Source: Pseudomonadota bacterium (GTDB taxonomy: Bacteria; Pseudomonadota; Alphaproteobacteria; Reyranellales; Reyranellaceae). Taken from it: 49,161 bases of DNA. The stretch covers positions 1-49,161 of the forward strand of contig JAIUOX010000026.1 of assembly GCA_020160955.1 (NCBI GenBank), read 5' to 3'. The translations under genes were made by a program, and so were the position numbers. Below the pieces are notes generated by a model, which was given only the letters and a program-made list of their open reading frames with translations, ran no database searches and had not been told where the DNA came from. Each line of letters begins with the position of its first letter. Position 1 is the stretch's first letter. This document shows, in pieces, positions 35,920-44,807 of this stretch.

Positions 35920-37284
35920 ATGACCCGCTCTTCAATCCTGATCGCCGCGGCCGCCCTGGTGCTCGCGAACGCCGCCGCCGGCCAGACCAAGTATCCGGCC
36001 GTGCTCGAGGGCCAGGCCGTCCTGCCTGCCTTGACGCTGGTTCCGCCACCGGCGGACGCGCCGGCCGACCTCGCGATCTCGGGCCGCTACGCCGGCCCCC
36101 TGGGCAAGCGCGTCGACACGCCCGAAAGCGTTCCCGGCATCTCGGCTTTGTCGGACAAGGCAGCGCCGCGCCCGACCGGCATCAGCCTGCCGTTCAAGGG
36201 CCAGCCGATCCAGGGCTTCTCGGGTATCAAGAACCTGCGCGACGGCACCTTCCTGACGCTGAGCGACAACGGCTTCGGCTCGAAGGCCAACTCGCCCGAC
36301 GCCATGCTGATGTTCCACGTGGTCAAGCCCGACTGGAAGAGCGGCGGCGTGGAGCGAGTGGCCACCGGCTTCCTCCACGATCCCGACCGCAAGGTGCCGT
36401 TCCGCGTCGTCAACGAGAACACGCCCAAGCGATACCTGACCGGCAGCGACTTCGACCTCGAGTCGGTGCAGCCGATCGGTGACGCACTGTGGTTCGGCGA
36501 GGAATTCGGCCCCTACCTGGTCAAGACGGACAAGACCGGCAAGGTGCTGGCGGTGTTCGACACGCTGGTCGACGGCAAGGTCGTGCGCTCGCCCGACAAC
36601 CCCAACCTGGCCCTGCCGAACGCCCCCGGCCCCGTGGCCTTCGAGGTCCGGCGCAGCAAGGGCTTCGAGGGCATGGCCGCCTCGCCGGACGGCAAGTTTC
36701 TCTACCCTCTGCTGGAAGGCCCGCTGGTCACCGCCAGCGGCGAGCCGGAGAACAGGGACGGCAAGCGCTACCTGCGCATCCTCGAGTTCGACGTCGACAA
36801 GGGCGCCTGGACCGGCAAGAGCTGGAAGTACGCCCTCGAGGCGCCGAACAATGCGATCGGCGACTTCAACCTGATCGACGCAACCTCGGGACTGATCATC
36901 GAGCGCGACGACACCGAGGGCGATCCGGCGCTGGCCTGCAAGCCAGAAGCGATCAAGGCCGACTGCTTCAACGTGCCGGCCAAGTTCAAGCGCATCTACA
37001 AGGTCGATTTCTCGCAGGCCGATGCCGACGGCTTCGTAAAGAAGGTCGGGTACATCGACCTGATGGACATCGACGACCCGCAGAAGCTGGCGCGCCAAGG
37101 CGGCAAGGACGGCAAGCTGACCTTCCCGTTCTTCACCATCGAGAACGTCGACCTGGTCGACGCCGACCACATCATCGTCGGCAACGACAACAACCTGCCG
37201 TTCTCGTCGGGCCGCGCGCTCGGCAAGTCAGACGACAACGAGCTGATCCTACTCAAGGTCACCGACCTCCTGAAGGCCAAGTAG
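35920..37284 (+). CDS. Exported esterase-like/phytase family protein
   Basis: A 454-residue exported protein of the phytase-like esterase family (PF13449). Signal peptide SSILIAAAALVLANAAAGQ. Family features include IQGFSGIKNLRDGTFLTLSD, GFGSKANSPDAML, ESVQPIGDALWFGEEFGPYL, KGFEGMAASPDGKFLYPLLE and the C-terminal NVDLVDADHIIVGNDNNLPF. It is probably a periplasmic or secreted phosphoesterase releasing phosphate from organic compounds, consistent with a putative PHO box upstream and the disabled phoX next door. GGGAGAAAGA precedes the ATG. A strong palindrome follows the stop. Codon use is host-like. Confidence 0.9.
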   Translation: MTRSSILIAAAALVLANAAAGQTKYPAVLEGQAVLPALTLVPPPADAPADLAISGRYAGPLGKRVDTPESVPGISALSDKAAPRPTGISLPFKGQPIQGFSGIKNLRDGTFLTLSDNGFGSKANSPDAMLMFHVVKPDWKSGGVERVATGFLHDPDRKVPFRVVNENTPKRYLTGSDFDLESVQPIGDALWFGEEFGPYLVKTDKTGKVLAVFDTLVDGKVVRSPDNPNLALPNAPGPVAFEVRRSKGFEGMAASPDGKFLYPLLEGPLVTASGEPENRDGKRYLRILEFDVDKGAWTGKSWKYALEAPNNAIGDFNLIDATSGLIIERDDTEGDPALACKPEAIKADCFNVPAKFKRIYKVDFSQADADGFVKKVGYIDLMDIDDPQKLARQGGKDGKLTFPFFTIENVDLVDADHIIVGNDNNLPFSSGRALGKSDDNELILLKVTDLLKAK

Positions 37285-37295
37285 TCGGCCACGTT

Positions 37296-37327
37296 CACCT
37301 CCCCGCCCCGCGCGGGGCGGGGAGGTG
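37296..37327. terminator. Perfect 32-base palindrome after the phytase-like gene
   Basis: CACCTCCCCGCCCCGC at 37296-37311 is followed immediately by its exact complement in 37312-37327, so a stem of about 14 pairs with a four-base loop can form. It starts 12 bases after the stop. There is no T-run, so it is either a terminator of the GC-rich type or a repetitive palindromic element. Confidence 0.55.
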
Positions 37328-37657
37328 ACTCGCGCGGGAGGAGTTCCCTCCCGGGCGGCCGGTCACTTCGTCGCCGCTCGTCCTGTGGATCCACCTCCGC
37401 CGAGATGATGCCGGCAGGAGACGAAGTAGCGAGTTTTGCCAAGCAGATTGCCTTCGCACTCGTGCGCTAGCAGTTACTCCGCATCACCGATAGGGATCGG
37501 GTACTCGAACTCAATATTGCGGGCCTTCGAAACCTTCGATTTCCCGCCGGGGTTGCTAACTTCAGGCGCGTTCTTCAGAACCTCACGCTAGCTGATAGAA
37601 CTGCCGCCAGCTTCGTTGCTTTTGAATGAAAGGTATCTCTTGGACGGCAGAGGAGGC

Positions 37658-37789
37658 ATGGACCATGACGTTGGCGTTTGGTTCAGTGAGCCAGTGCGAG
37701 AACTGACCATCATCGCCGAGCAGTATGACTTCGCGATCAGTCTTCTGCTACTCGACGAGGCGGCGCCGATTTATGGCGAGGACGAGTAA
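37658..37789 (+). CDS. Possible 43-residue small protein
   Basis: A short frame, MDHDVGVWFSEPVRELT then IIAEQYDFAISLLLLDEAAP, with balanced composition and an acidic end. AGAGGAGG lies one base before the ATG, too close for an ideal site; a TTG at 37640 with AAGG upstream would give 49 residues. It could be a small helical protein or a fragment of an eroded gene. No family recognised. Confidence 0.3.
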   Translation: MDHDVGVWFSEPVRELTIIAEQYDFAISLLLLDEAAPIYGEDE

Positions 37790-38182
37790 AGCGAGGAAGA
37801 TACATCCGATCGCTTTGTCCTGAGGTCGTGGCGAAGGGAGTGCTAGGCGAGATAGGCACGCAGATTCAGCCAAAACTCAAGATCGCCTGATGTTTACCCT
37901 GATGTTTACCCAGCCAGGCGGCCCATTAGGAAAATGGGGTGGAAGTTGGGCGGCGCAGCACTCGCGCCGTGCGGGTGCTCCGTTTTATTTCGGCGGACCC
38001 CCGTGGACCTCCTTGACGCTATAAAAGGTAGTCGCATCGCCTCCTGAAGCCAATCTAGTGGTCAAGCTGAGCAATGCCGATCCGGTTTGCTGGTTGCCCC
38101 GACAACACGAAGGGTAGCGAGGGCCGCGCCCGCCAGGCTGTCCTCTGGGACGAGTTTCACAATTCGGCAAAGCAGTTCGACC

Positions 38183-38192
38183 ATTCTAGAAT
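38183..38192. promoter_or_regulatory. Possible ArsR operator palindrome
   Basis: ATTCTAGAAT, a perfect 10-base palindrome, lies one base before the ATG of the arsR-arsC gene. ArsR repressors bind short AT-rich inverted repeats near the start of their own operon, so this is a candidate. It is shorter than characterised operators and could be chance. Confidence 0.3.
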
Positions 38193-38193
38193 C

Positions 38194-39048
38194 ATGAAAT
38201 CTACAGCGGCGGCAGTTGGCTTTGCGGCCCTAGCTCAAGTCTGCAGGCTGTCCATCATCCGCCAGTTGGCTCAGAACGGGCAGGCCGGACTGGCCGCTGG
38301 CGACCTTGCGGACGCTCTCGGAATGCCTGCGTCCACATTGTCATTCCATCTCGCTGCCCTGGCCAAGGCCGGTCTCGTTCGCTCGTCACGCAGCGGCCGA
38401 AATATCCTCTACAGAGTGCGCTTCAGCGGCCTGCGCGCCCTGTATGGCTACTTGACTGAGACCTGCTGCAGCGGCCGTCCCGACCTGTGTGCTGATTTAT
38501 CCCGGCTGCTGCCAGACGATGCCCAACAGGGACTAGAGACAATGACTCCAGCCTTCAATGTGCTCTTCCTTTGCACCCACAATTCCGCAAGATCACTGAT
38601 GGCTCAGACCGTCCTGGAGAAGATCGGGCAGGACAAGTTCAACTCCTACTCGGCGGGCTCACATCCGGCGGCAACCCCGATGCCAGAGGTTATCGACAAA
38701 CTGCGGGCACTTGGTCACGACACGTCCGGCCTGCACTGCAAGACGTGGGATACCTTCTCCGGCCTCGACGCGCCGCGAATGGATTTCGTGATCGCTCTCT
38801 GCGATACGCTGGAAGGGCAGCACTGCCCCGATTTCGGGGCCAATGTGCTAACGGCATCTTGGCCGTTGCCTGATCCGTGGAAGTTTACCGGCACCCCGGC
38901 GGAGAAAGCCACCATGATCAACGAGCTCTACGGCATGGTCCGGCGCCGCTTGGAAATTTTCGTCAATCTTCCGCACGCCTCACTCGATCGTCTGGCGATG
39001 AAGCAGCGCCTCGACGCGCTGGGTGACAGCACGCGCCCCCCGGTCTGA
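38194..39048 (+). CDS. ArsR-ArsC fusion: arsenite-sensing repressor plus arsenate reductase
   Basis: A 284-residue fusion. Residues 1-115 form an ArsR/SmtB winged helix with [18 protein letters not shown], the recognition region [19 protein letters not shown] and an As(III)-binding site of Cys91, Cys92 and Cys99 ([11 protein letters not shown]). Residues 118-284 form a thioredoxin-coupled LMW-phosphatase-type arsenate reductase with P-loop Cys127 (CTHNSARS) and redox cysteines Cys203 and Cys211 ([12 protein letters not shown]). It reduces arsenate to arsenite and probably represses the operon until arsenite binds. ATG 38194 matches ArsR length; an upstream frame to 38074 adds 40 unlikely residues. 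Codon use is less GC-rich than in the next genes. Confidence 0.9.
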   Translation: MKSTAAAVGFAALAQVCRLSIIRQLAQNGQAGLAAGDLADALGMPASTLSFHLAALAKAGLVRSSRSGRNILYRVRFSGLRALYGYLTETCCSGRPDLCADLSRLLPDDAQQGLETMTPAFNVLFLCTHNSARSLMAQTVLEKIGQDKFNSYSAGSHPAATPMPEVIDKLRALGHDTSGLHCKTWDTFSGLDAPRMDFVIALCDTLEGQHCPDFGANVLTASWPLPDPWKFTGTPAEKATMINELYGMVRRRLEIFVNLPHASLDRLAMKQRLDALGDSTRPPV

Positions 39049-39058
39049 GGAGCGAACG

Positions 39059-40102
39059 ATGAGGATCGGCATCAACGGCATGGGCCGCATGGGACGGCTC
39101 GTCCTTCGCGCCGCGCTCGGAGGCGTGCGGCGCGCACCAGACGATCCGCAAAGGGATGCCAGGCTCGACATCGTTCACGTCAACGAATTGAAGGGTGGGT
39201 CGGCCGTCGCGGCCCACCTGCTCGAGTTCGACAGCATCCATGGACGCTGGCACGAGTCCTTCCAGATCGACGACGAGCGGGGCTTCAGGGTTGGCGGCCG
39301 AAACATCGGCTTCAGCGAAGGCGCCATGCCGCAGGACGTGCCGTGGGGCGACCTCGGCTGCGAGCTCGTGCTGGAATGCACCGGCAAGTTCCTGAAGCCC
39401 GAGCAGCTCGAGGGCTACTTCCGGCAGGGCGTGAAGCGGGTCATCGTGGCCGCGCCGGTCAAGGACGACCGGGCGCTCAACGTCGTCGTCGGCGTCAACG
39501 ACCACCTCTATGACCCCGACCGGCACCGGGTCCTGACGGCGGCCTCCTGCACCACGAACTGCCTGGCGCCGGTGGTCAAGGTCGTGCACGAGGCGATCGG
39601 CATCAGGCATGGGCAGATCACAACGATCCACGACCCAACCAACACCAACGTCGTGGTCGATGCCCCGCACAAGGACCTGCGGCGCGCGCGGTCCGCGATG
39701 CTGTCGTTGCAGCCGACCACCACGGGCAGTGCCACCGCGATCGCGCTGATCTACCCCGAGCTCAAGGGCAAGCTGAACGGCCATGCCGTGCGCGCGCCGG
39801 TCCTGAACGCCAGCCTCACCGACTGCGTGTTCGAACTGCGACGCGAGACGACCGCCGACGAGGTCAATGCCCTGTTCGCCGAAGCCAGCCGTGGTCCGCT
39901 GGCCGGCATCCTGGGATACGAGCCCCGCCCGCTCGTCTCGGCCGACTATTGCAACGACAGCCGCAGCTCGATCGTCGATGGCCCAAGCACGCTCGTGACC
40001 GACGGCACGCTCCTGAAGGTCTATTCCTGGTACGACAACGAGATCGGCTACGTCTGCCGAATGGTCGACCTCGCCGCCAGAGTGATCGACACTGGCGCCT
40101 GA
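39059..40102 (+). CDS. ArsJ-associated glyceraldehyde-3-phosphate dehydrogenase
   Basis: A 347-residue GAPDH specialised for arsenic resistance. With arsenate in place of phosphate the enzyme makes 1-arseno-3-phosphoglycerate, which ArsJ exports. The Rossmann start [18 protein letters not shown], catalytic Cys164 in [10 protein letters not shown] and the C-terminal [16 protein letters not shown] are all present. GAGGAG lies seven bases before the ATG, ten bases after the upstream stop. The stop overlaps arsJ by one base (TGATG). Adjacency to arsJ distinguishes it from glycolytic Gap. Confidence 0.93.
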   Translation: MRIGINGMGRMGRLVLRAALGGVRRAPDDPQRDARLDIVHVNELKGGSAVAAHLLEFDSIHGRWHESFQIDDERGFRVGGRNIGFSEGAMPQDVPWGDLGCELVLECTGKFLKPEQLEGYFRQGVKRVIVAAPVKDDRALNVVVGVNDHLYDPDRHRVLTAASCTTNCLAPVVKVVHEAIGIRHGQITTIHDPTNTNVVVDAPHKDLRRARSAMLSLQPTTTGSATAIALIYPELKGKLNGHAVRAPVLNASLTDCVFELRRETTADEVNALFAEASRGPLAGILGYEPRPLVSADYCNDSRSSIVDGPSTLVTDGTLLKVYSWYDNEIGYVCRMVDLAARVIDTGA

Positions 40103-41313
40103 TGGGCAACACGCGCGACTACCTCATCGTCACGGCGTCGTACTGGGGATTTACCCTGGTCGACGGCGCACTCCGCATGGTGGTCCTGCTGCACTTCTTC
40201 CAGCTGGGCTACGCCCCCCTCACCCTGTCCTTCCTCTTCCTGCTCTACGAGTTCGCCGGCATCGTCGCCAACCTGGCCGGCGGATGGCTGGCGGTGCGGT
40301 ACGGCATTGCCCGCATGCTCATGGCCGGGCAGACGCTGCAGATCGCCGGCCTCCTCCTGCTCTCGACGCTCGATCCCCAGTGGAGTGCCGCCTTGGCCGT
40401 CGCCTGGGTAGTGATCGCGCAGGGCATAGCGGGCCTTGCCAAGGACTTCACCAAGACCGCTTCGAAGTCGGCCATCAAGGCCACCGCGGGCCAGGGGGCG
40501 GGCCAACTGTTTCGCTGGGTCGCCTGGTTCACCGGATCGAAGAACGCGATGAAGGGCCTCGGCTTCTTCTTCGGGGGGCTGTTGCTTCAGGCCATGGGCT
40601 TCCGGGGCGCCCTGTGGGTGATGGCGCTGGGAATCGCGATCATCCTCCTTGCCGGATTGGTTCTGCTGCCACGCGACCTCGGCAAGGCCAAGGCCTCGCG
40701 CAGCGTGCGCGAGCTGTTCGCCAAGTCACGGGGCGTCAACCTGCTGGCGGCGGCTCGCGTGTTCCTGTTCGGCGCACGCGACGTGTGGTTCGTCGTCGGG
40801 CTACCACTTTTTCTGTACGCGGCCGGATGGCGCTTCGCCGAGGTGGGCGGCTTCCTGGCAGCCTGGACGATCGTCTATGGCGGCTTGCAGGCGGCCGCGC
40901 CCCATCTCGTTGCGCGCAGCAGCGATGGTCTCAGCAGGGAGGTTCCGGCAGCAAGGGTGTGGGCCGGCCTGCTGCTCGCTATCCCGCTGGCCCTTGCAAT
41001 CCTGCTACCGCGGGCCGGCGCGGGCTCGCAGGACCTGCTGGTGACCAGCTCCTTGTCGCTCTTTGCGCTCCCGTTTGCCGTGAATTCGTCGCTCCACTCC
41101 TACCTGATCCTCGCCTACGCGGGTTCAGAGAAGGCAGCGGAGGACGTGGGCTTCTACTATGCCGCCAATGCGCTCGGCCGATTGATCGGCATCCTGCTCT
41201 CCGGGGCGCTTTTTCAGGTCGGCGGGCTGCCCGGCTGCCTGCTGGGATCGGCAGCCCTGCTCGCGGCCTGCTGGGGGCTCACCTTCGCCTTGCCGGACCG
41301 GGCAAATGGGTGA
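40102..41313 (+). CDS. arsJ: ArsJ organoarsenical efflux permease
   Basis: A 403-residue MFS-type membrane protein with about 12 hydrophobic segments. The opening DYLIVTASYWGFTLVDGALR and the internal AKDFTKTASKSAIKATAG are typical of ArsJ. It exports 1-arseno-3-phosphoglycerate produced by the preceding GAPDH; the product then decays to arsenate outside the cell, giving arsenate resistance. Translation is coupled to the GAPDH gene. No arsB/acr3 arsenite pump is in the window, although the upstream reductase would need one elsewhere. Confidence 0.93.
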   Translation: MGNTRDYLIVTASYWGFTLVDGALRMVVLLHFFQLGYAPLTLSFLFLLYEFAGIVANLAGGWLAVRYGIARMLMAGQTLQIAGLLLLSTLDPQWSAALAVAWVVIAQGIAGLAKDFTKTASKSAIKATAGQGAGQLFRWVAWFTGSKNAMKGLGFFFGGLLLQAMGFRGALWVMALGIAIILLAGLVLLPRDLGKAKASRSVRELFAKSRGVNLLAAARVFLFGARDVWFVVGLPLFLYAAGWRFAEVGGFLAAWTIVYGGLQAAAPHLVARSSDGLSREVPAARVWAGLLLAIPLALAILLPRAGAGSQDLLVTSSLSLFALPFAVNSSLHSYLILAYAGSEKAAEDVGFYYAANALGRLIGILLSGALFQVGGLPGCLLGSAALLAACWGLTFALPDRANG

Positions 41314-41406
41314 CCTCGACCCGCCCGGGCACAAGATTTGGACACGCGCCCAGCGTGACCTTCGTCGGCCTTGAGGCGATCCCCCAGCCGGGCTATCGCT
41401 GGGTCG

Positions 41407-41664
41407 ATGAGTGCCTCTCCCGTGAAGTCCCCGCGTCGTGCCGGCCCCCGTAGCCGGCGCGTCACCTGCCGGCTGGCAGAGGGCGACCGGGAAGTGACGG
41501 TGTGGCTCGAGGTGAGCGGACGGCGCCGCTCGATCGTGGGGCGCATCAACAAGTTTCTTGCGCGCGACGCGCTTCGGCATGGCCAGGATCTCGTCGAGGA
41601 GCTGCTCGACAAGGCCCGCATCAAGGCGGAGCGGCTCGCGTTGGCCGAGCGACTCCCGCGCTAG
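41407..41664 (+). CDS. Small basic protein of unknown function
   Basis: An 85-residue protein between arsJ and the phosphonate operon. After an Arg/Pro-rich start it has a short beta-like part (REVTVWLEVSGRRRSIVGRI) and a C-terminal helix (DLVEELLDKARIKAERLALA). No family recognised. The start could also be a few codons upstream at other Met or Val codons. It may be cotranscribed with arsJ (93-base gap) or be independent. Plausible codon pattern, but no strong ribosome site. Confidence 0.45.
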   Translation: MSASPVKSPRRAGPRSRRVTCRLAEGDREVTVWLEVSGRRRSIVGRINKFLARDALRHGQDLVEELLDKARIKAERLALAERLPR

Positions 41665-41702
41665 AGACGGCCGCCGCCGCGCCCTGTGAACAACCTCGGG
41701 CG

Positions 41703-41720
41703 CCGTCACGGGAGTTTCAT
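41703..41720 (+). promoter_or_regulatory. PHO-box-like site upstream of the phn operon
   Basis: CCGTCAC and GTTTCAT separated by four bases, each differing at two positions from the CTGTCAT heptamer bound by PhoB. A further CCGTCAA lies at 41728-41734. The site is about 60 bases before the preferred phnG start. C-P lyase operons are classic Pho-regulon members, which supports the reading. Confidence 0.5.
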
Positions 41721-41780
41721 CATTCTCCCGTCAATCGGTAACGCAACATTCTCATGGTCTCGCCTCCACCGAGCGAGGCC

Positions 41781-42266
41781 ATGTCACCCACTCCTTCCCC
41801 CGCAGCCCCGCCCGACCCGCGCCGGCAACGCTGGCTGTCGGTCCTCGCCAAGGCCCCGGCCGACCGGCTCGGAGAGCTCTTCGACTCGTTGACCGAGGCC
41901 CTCGGGCCGCTGCCGGCGCACGAGATCCTCCGCCGCCCCGAGATCGGCCTCGTGATGGTCCGCGGTCGCATCTCGGGCAGCGGCGCTCCCTTCTGCGCCG
42001 GCGAGATGACCACGACCCGCGCGGCCGTCCGACTCGACAGCGGCGAGGTCGGGATCGGCTACGTCGCCGGCCGGCACTCGCGCCAGGCCGAGATCGTGGC
42101 GATCCTCGACGCGCTCGGCCAAGGCACTTCCTGGCGGGAGCCGATCGAAAGCCTCGTCGTGGCGCCGCTCGAAGCCGAGGCCATGCTGCGTCACCAGGCA
42201 CAGGCCGCGCGCGCGGCCGCGACGCGCGTCGAGTTCTTCACCGTCGCCCGGGAAGGCGGCGCATGA
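41781..42266 (+). CDS. phnG: C-P lyase core subunit PhnG
   Basis: A 161-residue subunit of the PhnGHIJ C-P lyase core, needed with PhnI, PhnH and PhnL to load the phosphonate onto ATP. Recognised by RRQRWLSVLAKAPADRL, a central GAPFCAGEMTTTRAAVRL and RHSRQAEIVAILDAL. ATG 41781 is chosen because GAGCGAGG lies upstream; ATG 41754 (nine residues longer) lacks a site. The stop overlaps phnH as ATGA. First gene of an eight-gene operon with a putative PHO box. Confidence 0.93.
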   Translation: MSPTPSPAAPPDPRRQRWLSVLAKAPADRLGELFDSLTEALGPLPAHEILRRPEIGLVMVRGRISGSGAPFCAGEMTTTRAAVRLDSGEVGIGYVAGRHSRQAEIVAILDALGQGTSWREPIESLVVAPLEAEAMLRHQAQAARAAATRVEFFTVAREGGA

Positions 42267-42856
42267 ACGCCATCGGACGCCTTTCGCCGGCCCTCGCGGA
42301 CCCCGTGCACGACGGCCAGCGGGTATTCCGTGCCATTCTCGAAGCCACCTCCAACCCAGGCCGGATCATCACGTTGCCGCTGGCGCCGGTCGGCCCCGGC
42401 GCGCTGAGCCTCGCCGCCACCGCCGCCCTGCTGACGCTCGCCGACCGCGATACGCCGGTCTGGCTGGGTCCCGGTATCGACACCGACGTTCTGCGCAACT
42501 CCCTGCGCTTCCATGCCGGGTGCCCGATCGTGCCGGAGCGCTCCCCCGCCACCTTCGGCGTGGTCGCGGCGGCGTCCCTGTCCTCGTTCGACGGCTTCGA
42601 AGTCGGTACCGATGCCTTTCCCGATCGCGCCGCCACCCTGCTGGTCGAAGTTCCGTGCCTCGAGGGACGGACCGCGACGACCTGGCGAGGCCCCGGGATC
42701 GAGACGGCACGCGCCGTGGCCATCGACGGCCTGCCCGACGGCTTCTGGTCCGAATGGACCGCCAACCACGCGCTGTTCCCTTGCGGCATCGACATCCTCT
42801 TCACGTCGGGCAGCCGGCTGTGCGGCCTGCCGCGCAGCATCGCGGTGGAGACCTGA
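42263..42856 (+). CDS. phnH: C-P lyase core subunit PhnH
   Basis: A 197-residue subunit of the C-P lyase core complex, with the typical opening LADPVHDGQRVFRAILEA, a middle FPDRAATLLVEVPCL and the C-terminal FPCGIDILFTSGSRLCGLPR. It supports the nucleophilic displacement of adenine from ATP by phosphonate together with PhnI. Translationally coupled to phnG (ATGA) and followed one base after its stop by phnI. Confidence 0.95.
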   Translation: MNAIGRLSPALADPVHDGQRVFRAILEATSNPGRIITLPLAPVGPGALSLAATAALLTLADRDTPVWLGPGIDTDVLRNSLRFHAGCPIVPERSPATFGVVAAASLSSFDGFEVGTDAFPDRAATLLVEVPCLEGRTATTWRGPGIETARAVAIDGLPDGFWSEWTANHALFPCGIDILFTSGSRLCGLPRSIAVET

Positions 42857-42857
42857 G

Positions 42858-43943
42858 ATGTACGTGGCGGTGAAAGGCGGCGAGACGGCCATCGCCCACT
42901 CGCTCGATCTGCTGGCCGACAGGCGACGCGGCGACCGCAGCCTCGCCGAGCTGACCCTGGAGCAGATCGAGCAGCAACTCGGCTTGGCCGTCGACCGCGT
43001 CATGACCGAGGGCTCCTGCTACGACCGCGGCCTCGCCGCGCTGGCCATCAAGCAGGCGCGTGGCGACCTGATCGAGGCGATCTTCCTGCTGCGGGCCTAC
43101 CGCACGACGCTACCGCGGTTCGGCGACTCGGAACCGATCGACACCACCCGGATGGTCGCCGAGCGCCGCATTTCCTCGACCTTCAAGGATGTGCCCGGCG
43201 GGCAGGTGTTGGGGCCGACCTACGACTACACGCATCGCCTGCTCGACTTCTCGCTGGCCGCCGCCGGCGAGCGTCCGACCGCCCCCACGGCGCCTGCCGA
43301 CACCAGTCGAGGGCTGCCGCGGGTCGGCGACCTGCTGCAACGCGAGGGAATGCTGGAAGCGCCGCCGGCCGAGGACATCGCCGCGGCCGCCGACCTCACC
43401 CGCCAGCCGCTCAGCCTCCCCGCCGAGCGACCGGTGCGCCTGCAGAATCTCGCGCGCGGCGACGAGGGCTTCCTCCTGGCGCTCGGCTACTCGACGCAGC
43501 GCGGCTACGGAAACAACCATCCGTTCGTCGGCGAGATCCGCTACGGGCGGGTGCCGGTCAGCTTCGTCCCGGAAGAGCTCGGCTTCGAGATCGAGCTCGC
43601 CGAGATCGAGGTCACCGAGTGCGACATGGTCAACCAGTTCGCCGGCTCGGCGACGGTGCCGCCGCAGTTCACCCGCGGCTACGGCCTCGCCTTCGGCCAC
43701 GCCGAGCGCAAGGCGATGGCCATGGCCCTCGTCGACCGCGCACTGCGCGCCGAGGAACTGTCGGAGGAGCGGACGTCGCCGGCCCAGGACGAGGAATTCG
43801 TGCTGGCGCACTCGGACAATGTCGAGGCGTCCGGCTTCGTCCAGCACCTGAAGCTGCCGCATTACGTCGACTTCCAGTCGGAACTGGTCGTGGTGCGCAC
43901 CCTGCGCCGCGAGGTCGAGCAGCGCGCGCAGGCCGCGGAGTAA
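42858..43943 (+). CDS. phnI: C-P lyase core subunit PhnI
   Basis: A 361-residue subunit that carries the nucleosidase activity producing alpha-D-ribose 1-methylphosphonate 5-triphosphate from ATP and phosphonate. Family hallmarks are YVAVKGGETAIAHSLDLLA, LALGYSTQRGYGNNHPFVGE and the YGLAFGHAERKAMAMALVDR region. Length is normal. It sits between phnH (one-base gap) and phnJ (three-base gap). Confidence 0.97.
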   Translation: MYVAVKGGETAIAHSLDLLADRRRGDRSLAELTLEQIEQQLGLAVDRVMTEGSCYDRGLAALAIKQARGDLIEAIFLLRAYRTTLPRFGDSEPIDTTRMVAERRISSTFKDVPGGQVLGPTYDYTHRLLDFSLAAAGERPTAPTAPADTSRGLPRVGDLLQREGMLEAPPAEDIAAAADLTRQPLSLPAERPVRLQNLARGDEGFLLALGYSTQRGYGNNHPFVGEIRYGRVPVSFVPEELGFEIELAEIEVTECDMVNQFAGSATVPPQFTRGYGLAFGHAERKAMAMALVDRALRAEELSEERTSPAQDEEFVLAHSDNVEASGFVQHLKLPHYVDFQSELVVVRTLRREVEQRAQAAE

Positions 43944-43946
43944 CCG

Positions 43947-44807
43947 ATGACAGACGACGCCGCCTACAACTACGCCTACCTGGACGAGCAGACCAAGCGC
44001 ATGATCCGGCGGGCCATCCTCAAGGCCGTCGCGGTGCCAGGCTACCAGGTACCGTTCGGCGGACGCGAGATGCCCCTGCCCTATGGCTGGGGCACCGGCG
44101 GCATCCAGGTCACCGCCGCCATCATCGGCCGCGACGACACCCTGAAGGTGATCGACCAGGGCGCCGACGACACCACCAACGCCGTCTCGATCCGCCGATT
44201 CTTCGCCCGCGTCGCCGACGTGGCGACCACGACCCGCACCGCCGAGGCGACGGTCATCCAGACACGGCACCGCGTGCCGGAGACGCCGCTGGTCGAGGGC
44301 CAGATCCTGGTCTTCCAGGTGCCGATCCCCGAGCCGCTGCGCATGCTCGAGCCCCGCGAGACCGAGACCCGCACGCTGCACGCGCTGTCCGAGTACGGCG
44401 TCATGCAGGTCAGCCTGTACGAGAGCATCGCGCGCCACGGCCGGATCGCGAAGACCTACAACTACCCAGTGCTGGTGAACGGTCGCTACATCATGAGCCC
44501 GTCGCCGATCCCCAAGTTCGACAACCCGAAGCTCGACCGCAGCCCGGCCCTGCAGCTCTACGGTGCCGGCCGCGAGAAGCGCCTCTATGCCGTGCCGCCC
44601 TACACCTCGGTGCGCAGCCTCGATTTCGAGGACCATCCCTTCGAGATCGAGACCTGGGAGCAGTGCTGCGCGTTGTGCGGATCGCGCGACAGCTTCCTCG
44701 ACGAGATGATTGTCGACGACGCGGGCCAGCGGCTGTTCATCTGTTCCGACACCGACTACTGCGAGAGCCGGCAGGCCGCGGGCATTCGCGCGGAGGCGGC
44801 GGAATGA
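43947..44807 (+). CDS. phnJ: C-P lyase radical SAM subunit PhnJ
   Basis: A 286-residue radical SAM enzyme that breaks the carbon-phosphorus bond. The noncanonical [4Fe-4S] ligands correspond to Cys241, Cys244 and Cys266, and the radical-bearing residue to Cys272, the same numbers as in the E. coli enzyme. Other segments are NYAYLDEQTKRMIRRAILKA and ADDTTNAVSIRRFF. The product is 5-phosphoribosyl 1,2-cyclic phosphate plus the alkane. The stop overlaps phnK (ATGA). All catalytic residues are intact, so the operon is probably functional. Confidence 0.98.
   Translation: MTDDAAYNYAYLDEQTKRMIRRAILKAVAVPGYQVPFGGREMPLPYGWGTGGIQVTAAIIGRDDTLKVIDQGADDTTNAVSIRRFFARVADVATTTRTAEATVIQTRHRVPETPLVEGQILVFQVPIPEPLRMLEPRETETRTLHALSEYGVMQVSLYESIARHGRIAKTYNYPVLVNGRYIMSPSPIPKFDNPKLDRSPALQLYGAGREKRLYAVPPYTSVRSLDFEDHPFEIETWEQCCALCGSRDSFLDEMIVDDAGQRLFICSDTDYCESRQAAGIRAEAAE

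Larger units (their letters stand above)
37328..38193. other. Gene-poor stretch upstream of the arsenic genes
   Basis: About 870 bases of lower-G+C, mostly non-coding sequence. It holds one possible small gene (37658-37789), a 12-base unit CTGATGTTTACC repeated twice in tandem at 37887-37910 and flanked by CGCCTG and CAGGCG, a possible -35-like TTGACG at 38013-38018 ahead of the arsenic operon, and the palindrome ATTCTAGAAT at 38183-38192. No transposase or integrase trace was seen. It looks like the junction of an acquired block. Confidence 0.4.
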
